From: Capitulum mitella
Taxonomy: Eukaryota > Arthropoda > Thecostraca > Pollicipedomorpha > Pollicipedidae
DNA: 64,000 nt
Assembly: GCA_030062745.1 (NCBI GenBank)
Contig: CP099844.1
Span: forward strand, 1,703,481-1,767,480
Reading direction: 5' to 3'
Shown piece after piece: positions 1-11,289 of the stretch. The notes beneath the pieces were generated by a model. The model ran no database searches, was not told the DNA's origin, and worked only from the letters and a program-made list of their open reading frames with translations. A program made the position numbers and the translations under genes. Numbering within the stretch: position 1 is the stretch's first letter; the number at the start of each line of letters is the position of its first letter.

Positions 1-502
1 AGCGGCGTCTCCTATCCGCTCATGCAATGGTCGACAACGAGTAAACAGTAACGAACAAAGTCCGGCCTCTGGACTTTGGTGGGAGTGAGCGCTTGGTCAG
101 CGCCAACGTTTTATTTTGATCTCTGCTTCCGGCAGTCTCAATGCTATCGTGCACCACCACATACGGCACACAATGCTGCCGCGTAGTGGTCATGGAAAAC
201 GCGGTTTTACGGAAAACGTGTGTTTTATTGTTTACACGTAACCGCTTCTCAGACTAACAAGCACAGGTCTCTTGATGACACGCAGTCGTTTATTCCGCCT
301 AAAAGCTTTCTATTTGTACTGGCTGATCATAACTCAGAACTGTTTTCGAGAACACAACGCATTTCTCACAATAGAAAGCGTTAACTGAAGTCAGTGAACA
401 GACAGCTGACCTCATGGTTCCAATTTTGCCAGATTTAGTACAAAGACAGCGGTGGCATCTGATCGAAGCTTTAGGCTGTGCGTCCGTGCTGCGCCAGCTC
501 AC
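1..502. other. TEP1 intron, no further exon seen
   Basis: No reading frame that continues the NACHT domain is visible. It is read as intron sequence leading to exons outside the window. Confidence 0.5.
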
Positions 503-679
503 CATGAAGCAGGTCTTGCCGCTGCCGGGCTTGCCCGACACCATGACGACCCGCCCTTGGCCGCGTTCCACTTCCTCCACGACCCGTGCCAGCCGGCTTT
601 TGCGGCCCACCAGCTTCTGCGTCAGTGCGAACTCGTGCTGCAGCGTGTACTCCTCGGTGACCAGGTCGCAGGTCGCAGC
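503..679 (-). CDS. TEP1: TEP1 exon: NACHT domain start with Walker A motif
   Basis: 177 nt (59 codons), acceptor GCGCTGACAG, donor GTGAGC, phase 0 at both ends. It encodes HEFALTQKLVGRKSRLARVV, then EEVERGQGRVVMVSGKPG with SGKTCFM following. GKPGSGKT is a complete Walker A (P-loop) for ATP binding, placed after a VGR-type helix as in NACHT ATPases. Walker B and the remaining NACHT and WD40 regions must lie left of the window. Confidence 0.85.
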
Positions 680-3600
680 CTGTCAGCGCACAATCCGATA
701 TCAGCGGAATCTTAACCAGGCTGGGTCTGACGGCAACGCCAAACGGAGCCTCTATTACCAGCAGCGGCACTATCTTGCCTTTTATCTATCTATAGACCAA
801 TTATATATTAACACAGATATATAGATACAGATCATTCCATCCTAGCAGCAATCAGAAACCTATCCGATATGACCGGAGAGGAATGCAAAACCTGGACACC
901 TCATACATCCAAATCTGGACACCTCACACATCCCGGACAATAGCCCAATTTTAGCTGGCATGTTTTCAGTGAAATTCTGTTTTACATCTGTTTAACTGGT
1001 GACGGACATAACACATCCAATTTTTATGTATGTTTAATCCAACGTCATGTCGAAAACATCGTTTGCCTACAAAAAGTGTCTCCTTCAACAAAAACGACAT
1101 TTTCAAATGATATCCCGATTTCTATCCTGTTGGTTAAAAACAGAGCATTACAGACGCCATTATACTACCGGTCCGTCACCCTACAACGCCATACAACAAA
1201 CCAGGCTAACACTGGCTGCCATCCCAACGGCGCCCCGCTGACCTCCAGCGGGTACAGGGTCTTCATGGTGTTCCACAGGCTCTCCATGACGCTCTCGCCG
1301 AACGTCTGCAGACCGACGGCGCCGGAGCGGCCCTGGCTCAGCTGGCCGAACTGGGCCGTGTAGCTGGTGATGACGCAGCCGCGCGACTGCAGCGCCGCCT
1401 TCAGCTCGGCCACGCGGCGGCGGCCCGGCGCCAGGTCCGAGAACTGCGCCATCAGGTGTCCCGGCACCGTGCTGCGATGCAACGGGCAAACAGGGGTCAC
1501 AAGAGGTCACGTCGTACGGAGATGAGAGAGCTGCGCCATCAGATGTCCCGGCACCATGCTGCGATGCAACGGTCTACCGGTCGACAGAAGACATCAGGAC
1601 ATTGCACCTATGATGCTCAGCCATATAGCCGCCAGAAGACTGTGTTCAGTGTAGATATACATGCAAATGTTTATTCATATTATTTACATCGCATTACATT
1701 ACACACATTACACTGCATATCCATTACCCTCACCTAAACCACATCCACGCACGCAAAGGCTTCATGGTTTGCTTCCAAGAATACCAAAAGCAACGAGGGA
1801 GGTGAAGCCAGGTCAAAGCCCACGCACCAGGCGATAATGTGACGTCTATCGTAACATGATGTTAGATGGTCATACTCGAATCGTTATGAAGCAGGCCACA
1901 GTGTAGCTACCTGTTGTGACCGAAGCGAAACCGGGCAACTGTTTACCAGTCACACCAACTATGTCAGTCTGAGCGCCTTCTTCAGTACTTTGCAGTAATT
2001 TTTACAGTATAAAAATATGCGATGTCTCCCGTGTTTGAACTACTCTCGCAACAAAAATATCTATTAATGTGTCTAATTAAAACCACAACTTGATTAATCA
2101 CATTCAAATCTACCACAACAAACACCATTGTACCTTTGGGATTACCGGCACGGCGTCACATTGTGTCAAAAGTGCCACCCTCGTTTAAAGCATCGTAATT
2201 AATCATTTAGCGTTGTTTGACATGTACTGGTATTCTTGGACTTCAAGCTGTTACAACTTATTTAAGACTAACCTTTATGTCCCGTCGCCATGAAGACTCT
2301 AAATTACCGTAAGTTACTGTGTTGATGAGTTTCTCATCATGGTATTATTTCGACGCCAGATCACATTGGATATTTATGCCATGTTTGGCTACACCGCTGT
2401 CTTTCAGTACAAGCAATTGTCGAAAACAAATGACTTATTTACCTCAATGACGGACGGAACCAATGTGCGGGGGGAGGGCGCTGAGTGCATGGACTCTCCC
2501 CCTCACCCATGCGGTCTACACTAGATATTTAACGATTTCGCAAAAATCGGTACAGTGATCATACGAAGATAACGAAAGCAAATATTACATGTTTTTTTTC
2601 TTGCGCGTTAAATGTGAGGTCCGTTGCTGTTTCTCCGAGAATTTGGCCATATGCCAGTCGCATATCACAAAATTATATGCCAATGGCGTGTGACAAAATC
2701 TGACATTTGACCCCCGCCCCATCTGCTCTCGCCGAGGAAAATATTGGCTACGTGCCTAATATTAATAACGTCATGACATAAAAGTTCAGATCTGCCTTCA
2801 TATATTCGAAACCATTTCTTCTGTTTCCAGAGCTAATAGAAAATCAATATTACCAAAGCTTTAAAGAATAGACCAGAACCAGATTATCAGGATTACCAGA
2901 GCTCGAAACCAGCTGTGAAAGGGTTTGCGTGAATACATTACGAAGAATTTAGCGACGTCTTAATGTAATATTTTAACCCTTCGTCAACTCGTGAGACACA
3001 GGGACACACAGGGCCGATGCATCGCCTCACATGCTGATGCATTCATTCAAACTCATTATCTCACAGGAGTTAGACACCGTGCTACAGTGAACTGACTGCA
3101 TCGTTCCACGGACAGAAAACTATGCATGGCACTGAGAAAACTGGGCATGCTGCTCCCAAACATTCACGGCAGGAAGACTCTTCCACCCCATGACACCATT
3201 CCCAGCATTCCAGGTGCCTACCCCCTAAAACCGGCAATACCCCCATCCATGGAAACCCGGCCAGCTGTCGCGCCGCGTCCGCCAGACAGCGCCCACCTGA
3301 GGAAGCTGTCGTCGCGCTGGTAGAAGACGGCCGTCTGGCGGGCGCGCTCCGGTTGCCGTGTGGCATACAGCATCTCCAGCGCGGTCAGCGAGAGGCCGGC
3401 CGGCTGGGCGCGGACGAACTCCAGCAGGCGCTGGTCGGTGACTCCGCGATCGTCCGGCGTCTGGCCGAAGCGGGCGCCCAGCAGGCCGACGAACAGCTGG
3501 CACCGATCGATCTCCGAGAGGCAGAGCTCGATCTGCCTGCGGCACAGCGGCAAAGCAGGGGTCACCTTCGCTCCGACCTAATCACCATTCCCCAACCGGT

Positions 3601-6600
3601 CCACTCGGGCCAACACGGCCGACGTCAGCCCTGTCCTGGTTCTATCACCAGTCCCCACCTGGCCTTCTCGGCGTCCTCAGCGGTGATGCCCCAGCGAAGA
3701 TCGACCACCTGCAGGTCGAGTCGCAGGGCGCGCGTCCGGCCTCGCAGTTCGGGCAGCACGTGCCGGATCAGCAGGTCTCGCTCGCCGTGCATGTCCAGGA
3801 AGGTGGATGAGACGAAGACGCGTACGGTACGCCACCTGTCGGAGCGGACGGTCCTGTGATCACAGAAAGGTACCGCAGGCTCTGCGGCTCGGCCGCGCAA
3901 CAGTCAAACATCATTCAGCTGTCATTCACATAAGCAACAGTACATCTGCTCAGTCCCACACATGGCGCATCATTTGAAAACTATCAGGAATGGTGACAGC
4001 ATCTTCCATGGGACAAAAAAAAACATTTACGACGGGCTATTAAAACCAATAAAAAACCATGAAAGGTGAGAGCCAATTTTCAGGCTATTAAGAACCGATC
4101 GCAAGAAAAAAAATGGAAGGCGAGAGCAGTCATATAAGCAAGAAACATGTGCTGCGCGAATCATCGCAAAATGTGCGATAAAAACATGCCCCGTTGACAT
4201 CAAATATCTTGTGGAGCAAGTTTTCCCTCTATGTGTTACTGTTCGAACTGGCACCGTATCTCAACCCACCTGGCCACCCCAAAGCCGCCCTCCGACGCCA
4301 GGATGGCCTCGCGCAGGTTGATGGCCGGAAGCCGAATGTCCCGACGCAGGTTGTACTTGACGTCGATGGCCTCAACGGCCGCCAGCTGGCCCGTGATGCC
4401 GCGCTCGGCCACAAACCTGAAGACCCGGTCCAACGCCGGACGGGTATCAGCTAGGGATGCACCGGATATCCGGTCCGGCCGGATATCCAGCCGGATATTA
4501 GGGATTATCCGGTATCCGGTATCCGGCCGGATATATTTGTGATCCGGCCGGATATACTTAACCTCCCGGTGTACGATCAAGTCGTTGCTCTAATGTTTGC
4601 GTCCAAAACCGTTTCAGGAGAAACGTGGCTTGTTGTATTAGATAGTCGATGTAATTGGCAGTCCCAGATCGATCTGGAGACCTTGGAACCAATACTTTTC
4701 TGTACTGGTCCGGGAGGGTTCGGACATATTTTGCAAGAATGAAACTTAAGTTCAGAGCTGTGAAACAATAGCCAGCGTGCGGTCAGCATCCCATCTTACG
4801 ATTTATATCTTCCTTGTTCCAAATATTTCTTATGTCTCAAATTCTTTGACACAATGCATTAAGAGAAAATATAACATGTGGGCACAGGGAAATGAGACAG
4901 TATTTAAAGTCATACCGTAAGCACATTTATTACTGTATGAACATTAAACTTTGCAGAAATGTAGTCATACACGTTGCAGTCAGTTCTTGCCTAATGGGTC
5001 ATCTCCATCTCCTCTCATCTGTCGGCAACACGCAAGTGCCTGGGCAAGCGCACCAGCATTTTACGCGGTACCTGTGGGTCCAGAACAGCGATCACCTGGT
5101 TCATCCAGCGCTTTAGGGCAACTTTGGGTGTTGCGTACCAATTTCCCTGAAACATCCTCTGCTTAATGATGCCTCAGATGTCCCCAGTAGGACACACATG
5201 GGGCAAATAGGGGCATTGCTGTCACGCATTCCATCGGAACTCTGGCGTCTTCCAGCAACTTGAACGTTTTCTTCGCATAATGAGCGCTGGCCAAGTTTGG
5301 CCAGATCAACATGTCCCCTTCGAAACAGTCCTCATCCAAATATGGGATGAGAACATTATCTACGCACTTCTCACGGTACACGTTGCCATCAACATTACCC
5401 GTACTCAGCATGATAACCGGACTTGTCACACCCCTTCGAGAGATGGCGGGTCACATGAAAAAAGATTACGGGGAAACTTGCTCTCTTGCCTCAGCTGTAC
5501 TTCTGCTGGACAGTCTCCACGTGCTCCAACAGAGTACCCAAGGTTTCCTGGCAAATGCCTCTCGTGATAGGTGAAGTAGCTTTCGTCGTCTATGGCGATG
5601 CCACATTCATTCCGATTTCATATGATCCGCACGACAGTTTCCGGATGCGGGTCTTTTGAGCTACCTCTTGTTTTTGGGTGACCTGGAGTGACCTCTTGCT
5701 CTTTCGGTACCGAACCTTGTTTGCCACCAATATTTTTTTGTCACGTACGCTCTAGAGATCCCAAACCTTCCAGCCAGAACGCGTTATGACACCCGTTGTT
5801 TTTACAGCTCGAATGAGCTGCAGCTGTCTTTTAACACGCACACTGTAAGGGGGTCTTTTTGTACCCCCCCCACCCGTTTTTCTTGAATATCTCAAGAAAG
5901 AATGGGAGCTGGTTGCTGTTACTTTGTTACATTTATGGCAATTAAATAACTCCTCGAATGACGTAGAAAAATTGGAAATCGGCAGGAAATTTTGAAGTTT
6001 CAAGCATTTGAAGTCAGACAAACATAACGAAAACGACGGTTGTCGCTGACAAATGGGAACTTTGTGAAGGAACTATCGTTTTACTTAAGACTACCGTTTC
6101 AACACAGTTAAGCGATGTCATTCGGGCATAAGTGATAGACGTACCGAGACCACAGCCAGGGTCAATAAGGGTAAAGGTCATCAAAGGTCAAGGCCAAACA
6201 GCTTGTGACCTGATCCAGATTTGCTTCGCAACATGTCAGTTTGTATGACATATGCATTCAAAGCCCCAATAAAAACACGTGTGCGCACACTGATACGCTT
6301 ACATATACCAAGGTCAGTGAAGGTCAAGGTCGTTAAAGGTCAAAGCCAAATATCTTGTAACTTGTCCCAGATTTGTTCTGCGACATGTCGATTTGTATGA
6401 AATATGCGTTCAAAGACCCTAATAAAGACACGTGTGCGCACGTGGATACGCATACATGTACACCAGAGTCAAAATCTGATCTGGGAAAGATGAAAAATGA
6501 CGCCATAGGTCAATGGCCTGACATGACCTCGACCCAAAATCCCCAGTCAAGACGCCAAATAAATGGAAGTTGTACTCTACGTTTTAAAGGCTCAACAAAC

Positions 6601-9143
6601 ACCCCGTTTCGTTCGAAAAGTTGTACGGAATGGCCTGTACGGGCCGAGAAAGTGTTCACAGTTGGCCTTTTTTACCCTATTTAACCTTGAAGATATCGAC
6701 CTAGAGTCATGAACATTGCACACAATGTTATCAATCACATGTACACATCACATCATGTATCACATCATGTATCACAATGTAAATCGTTAGAGCTCGTTAT
6801 GGCTATATATGGAGAACCCTGTCCATAGGATTTCATGTTTCTAGCTCTTTTTATTGCCGAGATCGAAGGGGGCACTTTAAGACCCCCCTTCCAGTGCGCG
6901 TTAGTGCAAAACCCCCTTCCACTGCGCGGGTTAATGCTCAATCTGGTTGTTTGGTGGTGATTGCCAATATGGAAAACATTACCACGACTCTAGCGGGTTG
7001 CCAGCGTTCTGTTAGCAGCCGCTCGTGGGTCCCAAAGGGTAATAGTGCCTCCAGATAAATGATTTGGGCCGTTCAGGGTTCTCACGGGCAAGTCTCGCGA
7101 CAATCTCTCTGTCACCTTGCTTTGATATTGCCTCCTGACTGCAAATAAATTGAAATTCCTCTTACATTTTTGCACGATTTTAAGGCCAACAGTGGTTAGC
7201 ATGCATGAGTCAAATGCCAGTGATGGGACCTGTAATGTTTAAGAAATATCTATAGTTCAAAAGTTTTCATTTCATCATTTCTTAGTACCCACCCGTTACT
7301 TCGAAAGGCATACTTTAGTAATCGTGAAGAAGGCTTGTCAAGTCAGGTATTCTAGTTCTACGAAGGCACTGTAATGGTATTCTGCGTATTCTGAAGCCTT
7401 TGCCTATGGGTGCCCATGTCCCCCTGCGGTTTTCCAGAAGTGGCGATTTGTCCCCGTAATTTTAAGGTATCAAATAGGAAGTTCCCACTGGAGACACTAT
7501 TTCTCGCATTTCGAAATCCAAGAAAAGGACATTCAACCGTAAGTTGTCATGCAACGCCAAAAAGTTATTTCTACCCCTCGCCCCATATGTTCTTGGTGAA
7601 CTGCAGTCAGCTTGTCCCCCCCCCCCATTTCGGAAATCGTGGCTACACCAATACCTTTGCCTGCAGTGGGAGATGGTGAGCTCCGCTATTATTGTTGTGT
7701 TCTTTGCTCATCTATTTACTGATTACAAGGAAACCTAACGAAACCTGACAGTGAGTTTATGCACTAGGGGATGACTCACAAACTGTTGACATTTCTCACT
7801 ATTTTTTCAGTTTTCCACATTTTCTTTTCTTTGTTCAGTCTTTTCGGTTTCATTCTTTCGATAGAAATAGCAATAAATAAACGCATAATATCCGGTATCA
7901 GGCCGGATATCCGGCCGGATATCCAGCACCCCGATCCGGCATATCCGGTATCCGGCCGGATCACAAAAACCCCGATCCGGTGCATCCCTAGTATCAGCAT
8001 CCCGACCACACTTCGAACACCGATCCCAGGCAGGCACCGCTCAAAGTGTCGCATTCAGCCAAACGCCCACAAGCGACTGAGAAATGAAGGTAGCTATCCA
8101 GGCTCTGGGACACAAAGATGGATGCGATGCGTGCCGAACAGTACGGCCTGACGTGAACAGTCGCTTGTGCTCATGGCTGCCACTTGAAAAGAGGCGCTGC
8201 TTAGGCGCTGAACAGTGTCTGACTGCCCGTGTATAGGTTCCAAGGTCAAAGCCTGGCTGAGGCAAACAAGTCTCACACATCATAAAAGGATCTGCAAAAA
8301 GCCACAACGACCATCCGGCACGTGAAACAATACGGGAAGCGGACAAATAGCATACCGATAGTTATGAGGCCACTTGCCTTACGACCACAAAAAGAGGAAA
8401 GCATGCAAACGGACAGAAAAGTTGGCTATCAGGCAAGATCCAGCAGCCAGAGTGCCGTACAAGGCCTACCCTCCGACAGAAAGAATTGGCTATCGACTGC
8501 TTCCCTTGACAACAAGCCTCAGCTGGCAGGCATCCACGGTACACTCACCGCAGGGTCTGGTCACTGAAGCCGAACAGCAGGACATTCCTCGGGTCCGACT
8601 TCAGGTAGCTGTCTCCCATGTCGTCCCGGTTTCTGAAGCAGAGTCCGCACAGTTTCAGCCGTGCGTCCTCGACGTGTGCCGTCAGTCCCCCCCCCCCTCC
8701 CGAAAAAACAGGCCAATGACACTCTGCGGACCAGACTGGCGCCCTCAGCCTGATGAAAAAGGGACCCCGGTGGAACGCAGGTTGTCCTTGTTTCCTACTG
8801 ACGCATTCATTCACCTGCAAATGACAATGCGTCAACTCAGTTAACATGTCCGAACAGAGCAAAGCAGTGTCGAGGCGACGCAATACTTATCTTGGTTAAC
8901 TCAGAACCGGGCGCACAACAAGGCTGGCTCGCATAGGACCCATCCGCACGTCAGGTTCATGTGGGAGCACAACTCCGATTGGGCTCAGCTCGCTATTCGC
9001 GCAAGCTAAGCGAGACCAATAACTCACACAAGATCGACGCTGACAAAGAGGAGGTTGGGGTTGACAAGCTGGCGGTACAACTCCAGGGTACGGTTCAGGT
9101 GCCACGAGTGAGCGCCAGAGCCCATCACCACGACGTTGTCCAC
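503..9143 (-). CDS. TEP1: TEP1-like gene (telomerase protein component 1), 7 internal exons, partial at both ends
   Basis: TEP1 is a large RNP protein of the telomerase and vault complexes, built from TROVE, vWA, DUF4062, NACHT and WD40 domains. Seven minus-strand exons (9143-9028, about 8696-8549, 4416-4270, 3853-3659, 3536-3297, 1471-1243, 679-503) read in exactly this order: end of the TROVE-linked vWA domain, DUF4062, linker, NACHT Walker A. Six of the seven exons join in frame across GT-AG introns; the 5' border of the second is blurred by an 11-base homopolymer. The 3' half (rest of NACHT, WD40) lies left of base 1. The TROVE exons were not identified and should lie right of 9.15 kb. 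Codons are GC-rich and no stop interrupts an exon, so the gene looks intact despite a hAT element in one intron. The gene points away from chaoptin, so the two are head-to-head. NWD1-type NACHT-WD proteins are the main alternative but lack the vWA part. Confidence 0.82.
1243..1471 (-). CDS. TEP1: TEP1 exon: DUF4062-NACHT linker
   Basis: 229 nt after the acceptor TGCATCGCAG, leaving in phase 0 at a weak GTCAGC donor. It encodes STVPGHLMAQFSDLAPGRR, then VAELKAALQSRGC and FGESVMESLWNTMKTLYPLE. TEP1 and NWD1 have the same arrangement here: an ELKxxL helix, then a segment of about 30 residues ending in FGxxVxxxLWxxxxxLY just before the NACHT P-loop. Confidence 0.8.
1472..3296. other. TEP1 intron
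   Basis: About 1.8 kb of mostly AT-rich sequence between two confident TEP1 exons. A short local duplication of the exon edge (the ATCAGRTGTCCCGGCACC block at about 1451 and 1539) lies just beyond the acceptor. Nothing else was recognised. Confidence 0.55.
3297..3536 (-). CDS. TEP1: TEP1 exon: end of DUF4062 domain
   Basis: 240 nt, acceptor GCTGTGCCGCAG, donor GTGGGC. It encodes RQIELCLSEIDRCQLFVGLL, then GARFGQTP, and later SLTALEMLYA and QTAVFYQRDDSFL. This matches the second half of DUF4062 in TEP1/NWD1: the conserved CLxEIxxCxxFVGLLGxRxG segment, the (S)xTxLEM helix, and a FYxRDxxFL strand. It joins the preceding exon in frame as EKA-RQIELC. Confidence 0.86.
3659..3853 (-). CDS. TEP1: TEP1 exon: start of DUF4062 domain
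   Basis: 195 nt, acceptor CTGTGATCACAG, donor GTGGGG. It encodes WRTVRVFVSSTFLDMHGERD, then LLIRHVLPELR and DLQVVDLRWGIT. VFVSSTFxDMxxERDxL and the following DLRWGIT are the hallmark of DUF4062, the effector-like domain found in front of NACHT modules in TEP1, NWD1 and NPHP3-type proteins. A second AG 15 nt downstream keeps the same phase, so the exon could be five codons shorter. Confidence 0.85.
4270..4416 (-). CDS. TEP1: TEP1 exon: linker between vWA and DUF4062
   Basis: 147 nt between acceptor GGGTCTTCAG and donor GTGGGT, entering and leaving in the phases required by its neighbours. It encodes FVAERGITGQLAAVEAIDVK, then a basic stretch and NLREAILASEGGFGVAR. The FVAERG...QL...IDxKY pattern is the helix that follows the last vWA strand in TROVE/TEP1 proteins. 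A hAT transposon ends only 35 nt upstream of the acceptor. Confidence 0.72.
5163..5610 (-). pseudogene. Degenerate mariner/Tc1-like transposase fragment
   Basis: The minus strand encodes a DDESYF segment near 5600-5578 (the first catalytic Asp region of mariner transposases). After frame breaks it encodes VTSPVIMLSTGNVDGNVYRE and then WPNLASAHYAKKTFKLLED. This matches the mariner pattern GxVxxxxYxxxCL...FWPDLASxHYA, but the second catalytic Asp is Asn here (WPN). The N-terminal DNA-binding part is missing and the frame is broken. It lies inside the hAT element. Confidence 0.75.
5831..6934. mobile_element. TTAA-flanked non-autonomous element (family B), nested in the hAT element
   Basis: The left end reads TTAACACGCACACTGTAAGG followed by a G-run / C-run palindrome (about 5850-5872). 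The right end, read inward on the minus strand, is TTAACCCGCGCAGTGGAAGG followed by the same kind of palindrome (6868-6890). TTAA at both borders plus CCC-type ends suggests a piggyBac-like MITE. The interior (6170-6360) has repeated AAGGTCA and TCAAGGTCA motifs and an internal duplication around ACACGTGTGCGCAC. No coding potential. Confidence 0.6.
8549..8696 (-). CDS. TEP1: TEP1 exon: end of vWA domain
   Basis: The exon encodes HVEDARLKLCGLCFRN and then SDPRNVLLFGFSDQTLR, the last strand of the TROVE-associated vWA domain. The 3' border is clear: a GTGAGT donor in phase 2, joining exactly to the next exon to give SDQTLR-FVAERG. The 5' border is uncertain. The likely acceptor (TTTTTTCGGGAG on the minus strand) is followed by a run of eleven G, and the reading frame is off by one unless that run has a counting error or another acceptor is used. 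Confidence 0.65.
9028..9143 (-). CDS. TEP1: TEP1 exon: central part of vWA domain
   Basis: The exon starts after the acceptor TTTGCGTTTCAG and ends before a GTGAGT donor; it is 116 nt long and ends in phase 2. It encodes VDNVVVMGSG, then HLNRTLELYRQLVNPNLLFV (with SVDL following), the beta-strand / helix / beta-strand pattern of the vWA domain that closes TROVE proteins (Ro60, TEP1). Where family members usually carry an acidic residue after the first strand (as in LSD), this protein has MGSG, so metal binding at this site may be lost. Confidence comes from its order with the following exons. Confidence 0.72.
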
Positions 9144-10560
9144 CTGAAACGCAAAGGCGAACAGAAATGTCATAATGCAGTGTAGCGGATGACAAACGCC
9201 CATCATTCGCTGTGCGCACGAAACGGCATTCATTCACAGGCATTTCCAAATACTGTGTAACGAGAAACATCGGGCAGCTCGGCATTAGACAAATGTCCAA
9301 CTCCAGTCAGCAGCTGGAAACATCTTCCGAGGTCCTCGAGACCAACAGACCGCAGTGTACCAGCGCGCTGCAGCCATTGGTTTCGGTGTACGGGACGGTC
9401 TCTTACAGGTAACCCCTGATGCGACTTGATGGCTGAACGTGACCCTTGGTGATGAGAACAACGTATAGAGTGGTAAGTAAAGTCTTGTTTTAATGCAACG
9501 TAATAAATACAAAAGAAGGTATTTGAAAAACTGCAAAAAAACATGTACAAGGGCAGTACCTGGAGAAAATCGAGAACGCCTTTAGAGCGCGCCGCCAGAG
9601 ATTTTTACGAGGGCACCCGCGATCGGATCCAGGCCTGGAACACCTTGATAAAACTGCACGATTCCACGTATAGAGTGGGGAGCATGCTCCCAGGGGCATA
9701 CATTAAAGGATCTGTTTGTGTGAGCCTAACTGCCTAAGCATCGTCAGCCTCTTGGACTGATCACCCCAATGTATCACAACCCTTACAATGCTGGGTGATG
9801 CTGTACAGTGCTGGACAAGAAAAACCGTAAACTGCATTTACTCTTTTTGGAGAGATTTTGTCGGGAAAAGTGCAGAAGTTCTTGAAAACTGGATTTTTCG
9901 TAGTCCTTTTACTGTAGCACATCATTAGTCAGAGGATACCATTTACGGTTGCACTAGCATGTATTAAATATGATTTCTTTAAAATGCCGTCATCCACTTT
10001 GTTTGCTGTACATCTCCGTGGTTATTTTTTTTCTTTTGCGGAGATTGATGTCGATAGCCTTGTTATTCCGCAGTTTGGGCTAGAAAGTGAGATCTGGTGC
10101 TTAACAAAGGTGCTTTCTGATCTCCCACCAATGTTAGAATATCTCCCGTTGGTCAGGATTTGCTAAAAGCGTCTGAATTCGGTTCCAAGACTTTTCCAAT
10201 GTGGCAGAGTTCCAGGAAACGTTTGATGACCCTTACCCTCACCACATCAATTTCGTACCTGGACGGGCACTCACTAACTGCCCCCCTTACGCCTTCAGTG
10301 GTCGGTTAGTTTCCTATACACCGTAGGTCTCAGAGTGCTGTCTTAGGTCCTGGCACGCACACTGGACCTCCAAAGCACGCTACCATCGGCAAAGTCGCCT
10401 CCGACAGGAAGCAGGCCCACCGATCAGCTCAAGTTTGAATGTCTAGACTTGGGGCGACTGCCCCTGATCGGGCTGGGCGGAGAACTAGCCTTCCCATAAC
10501 CCCCCCCCCAGGACCTCCACCATGTATTCACACTCTAAATCTGTCGGCCTTATAGCACCA
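9144..10560. other. Non-coding by inspection; probable upstream TEP1 intron
   Basis: Earlier TEP1 exons (TROVE domain) should lie in or right of this stretch, but none could be recognised. Frames on both strands near 9300-9420 and 9550-9700 look slightly protein-like, but they have no family signature and no matching splice phases. Confidence 0.35.
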
Positions 10561-10578
10561 CCGGACTCGCGCGTCGAT

Positions 10579-10674
10579 CTGGTGGCTCCGTGATATAGTC
10601 GACACGGAGTCTGGTGACTCCGTGATACAGTCGACACGGAGTCTGGTGGCTCCGTGATACAGTCGACACGGAGT
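10579..10674. repeat. Tandem repeat, 32-bp unit x 3
   Basis: Three near-identical 32-bp units beginning CTGGTGRCTCCGTGATAYAG and ending GTCGACACGGAGT. Confidence 0.9.
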
Positions 10675-11289
10675 CAATGACGACACTGCGTCATCGTTGA
10701 GACTAATCGCAGTTTTTCTTACACTGGCGCTATAGTAGCTTGCGGTATGTTCAAGGCTTTAGGAAAATACATTTCCTGAGTGAAAGTATCGTGAAAGGCA
10801 TGCGTATAGAAGTGAACTAAACAGCCGCTGGTATTGTTTTTGATAGTTCATCCCATAGTGACATGTTCCATTCCATTTCTATTTCGTAATTTCGTCCGAC
10901 GTCTGACATACCATACTGACAACTCTTATCGGCACGCTACTTTGTGGAATCTTCACTAGCAAGACAAGCGTAATTGTAGAAGCAACAGTATAACCGATAA
11001 ATACGGCAAATATTTAGTCTGATATTATCCCATAAATAACTTCGACAGCCTGAAGAAGAACTGGGCAAAAGGTGCTCTTTGTGCTATTTCTGCATCTGCA
11101 GTGCTATTTGATGAGGCCAATGCTCTCAGTTTGCAATACAGTGGCAGAATTGGCATTTCGTTGGTATATTTAGCCTTGACCTGCTCCCACCACTAAGGAA
11201 AATCCTGGCTATGCTGCAGGTGTCGAGGACTGAGTCATTCCGTACATCTAACACTTTCCAAAAATTCAACTGAAACCGAATTTTTCCTC

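Larger units (their letters stand above)
4452..7990. mobile_element. hAT-superfamily DNA transposon, non-autonomous, in a TEP1 intron
   Basis: The two ends carry a perfect 16-bp terminal inverted repeat, TAGGGATGCACCGGAT. They are flanked by an exact 8-bp direct repeat, GTATCAGC (4444-4451 and 7991-7998). An 8-bp target duplication with TAGGGATGCAC-type ends is diagnostic of hAT elements. Both ends are rich in subterminal ATCCGGCCGGATAT palindromes. No hAT transposase frame was seen in the 3.5-kb interior, which instead holds a dead mariner copy and a TTAA-flanked element. The perfect target duplication points to a fairly recent insertion. Confidence 0.9.

Noticed and set aside
9543-9737. Candidate TROVE-domain exon near 9.5-9.7 kb
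   Set aside because: The best-looking frame is on the plus strand, opposite to TEP1, and neither strand gives a TROVE motif or suitable splice phases.
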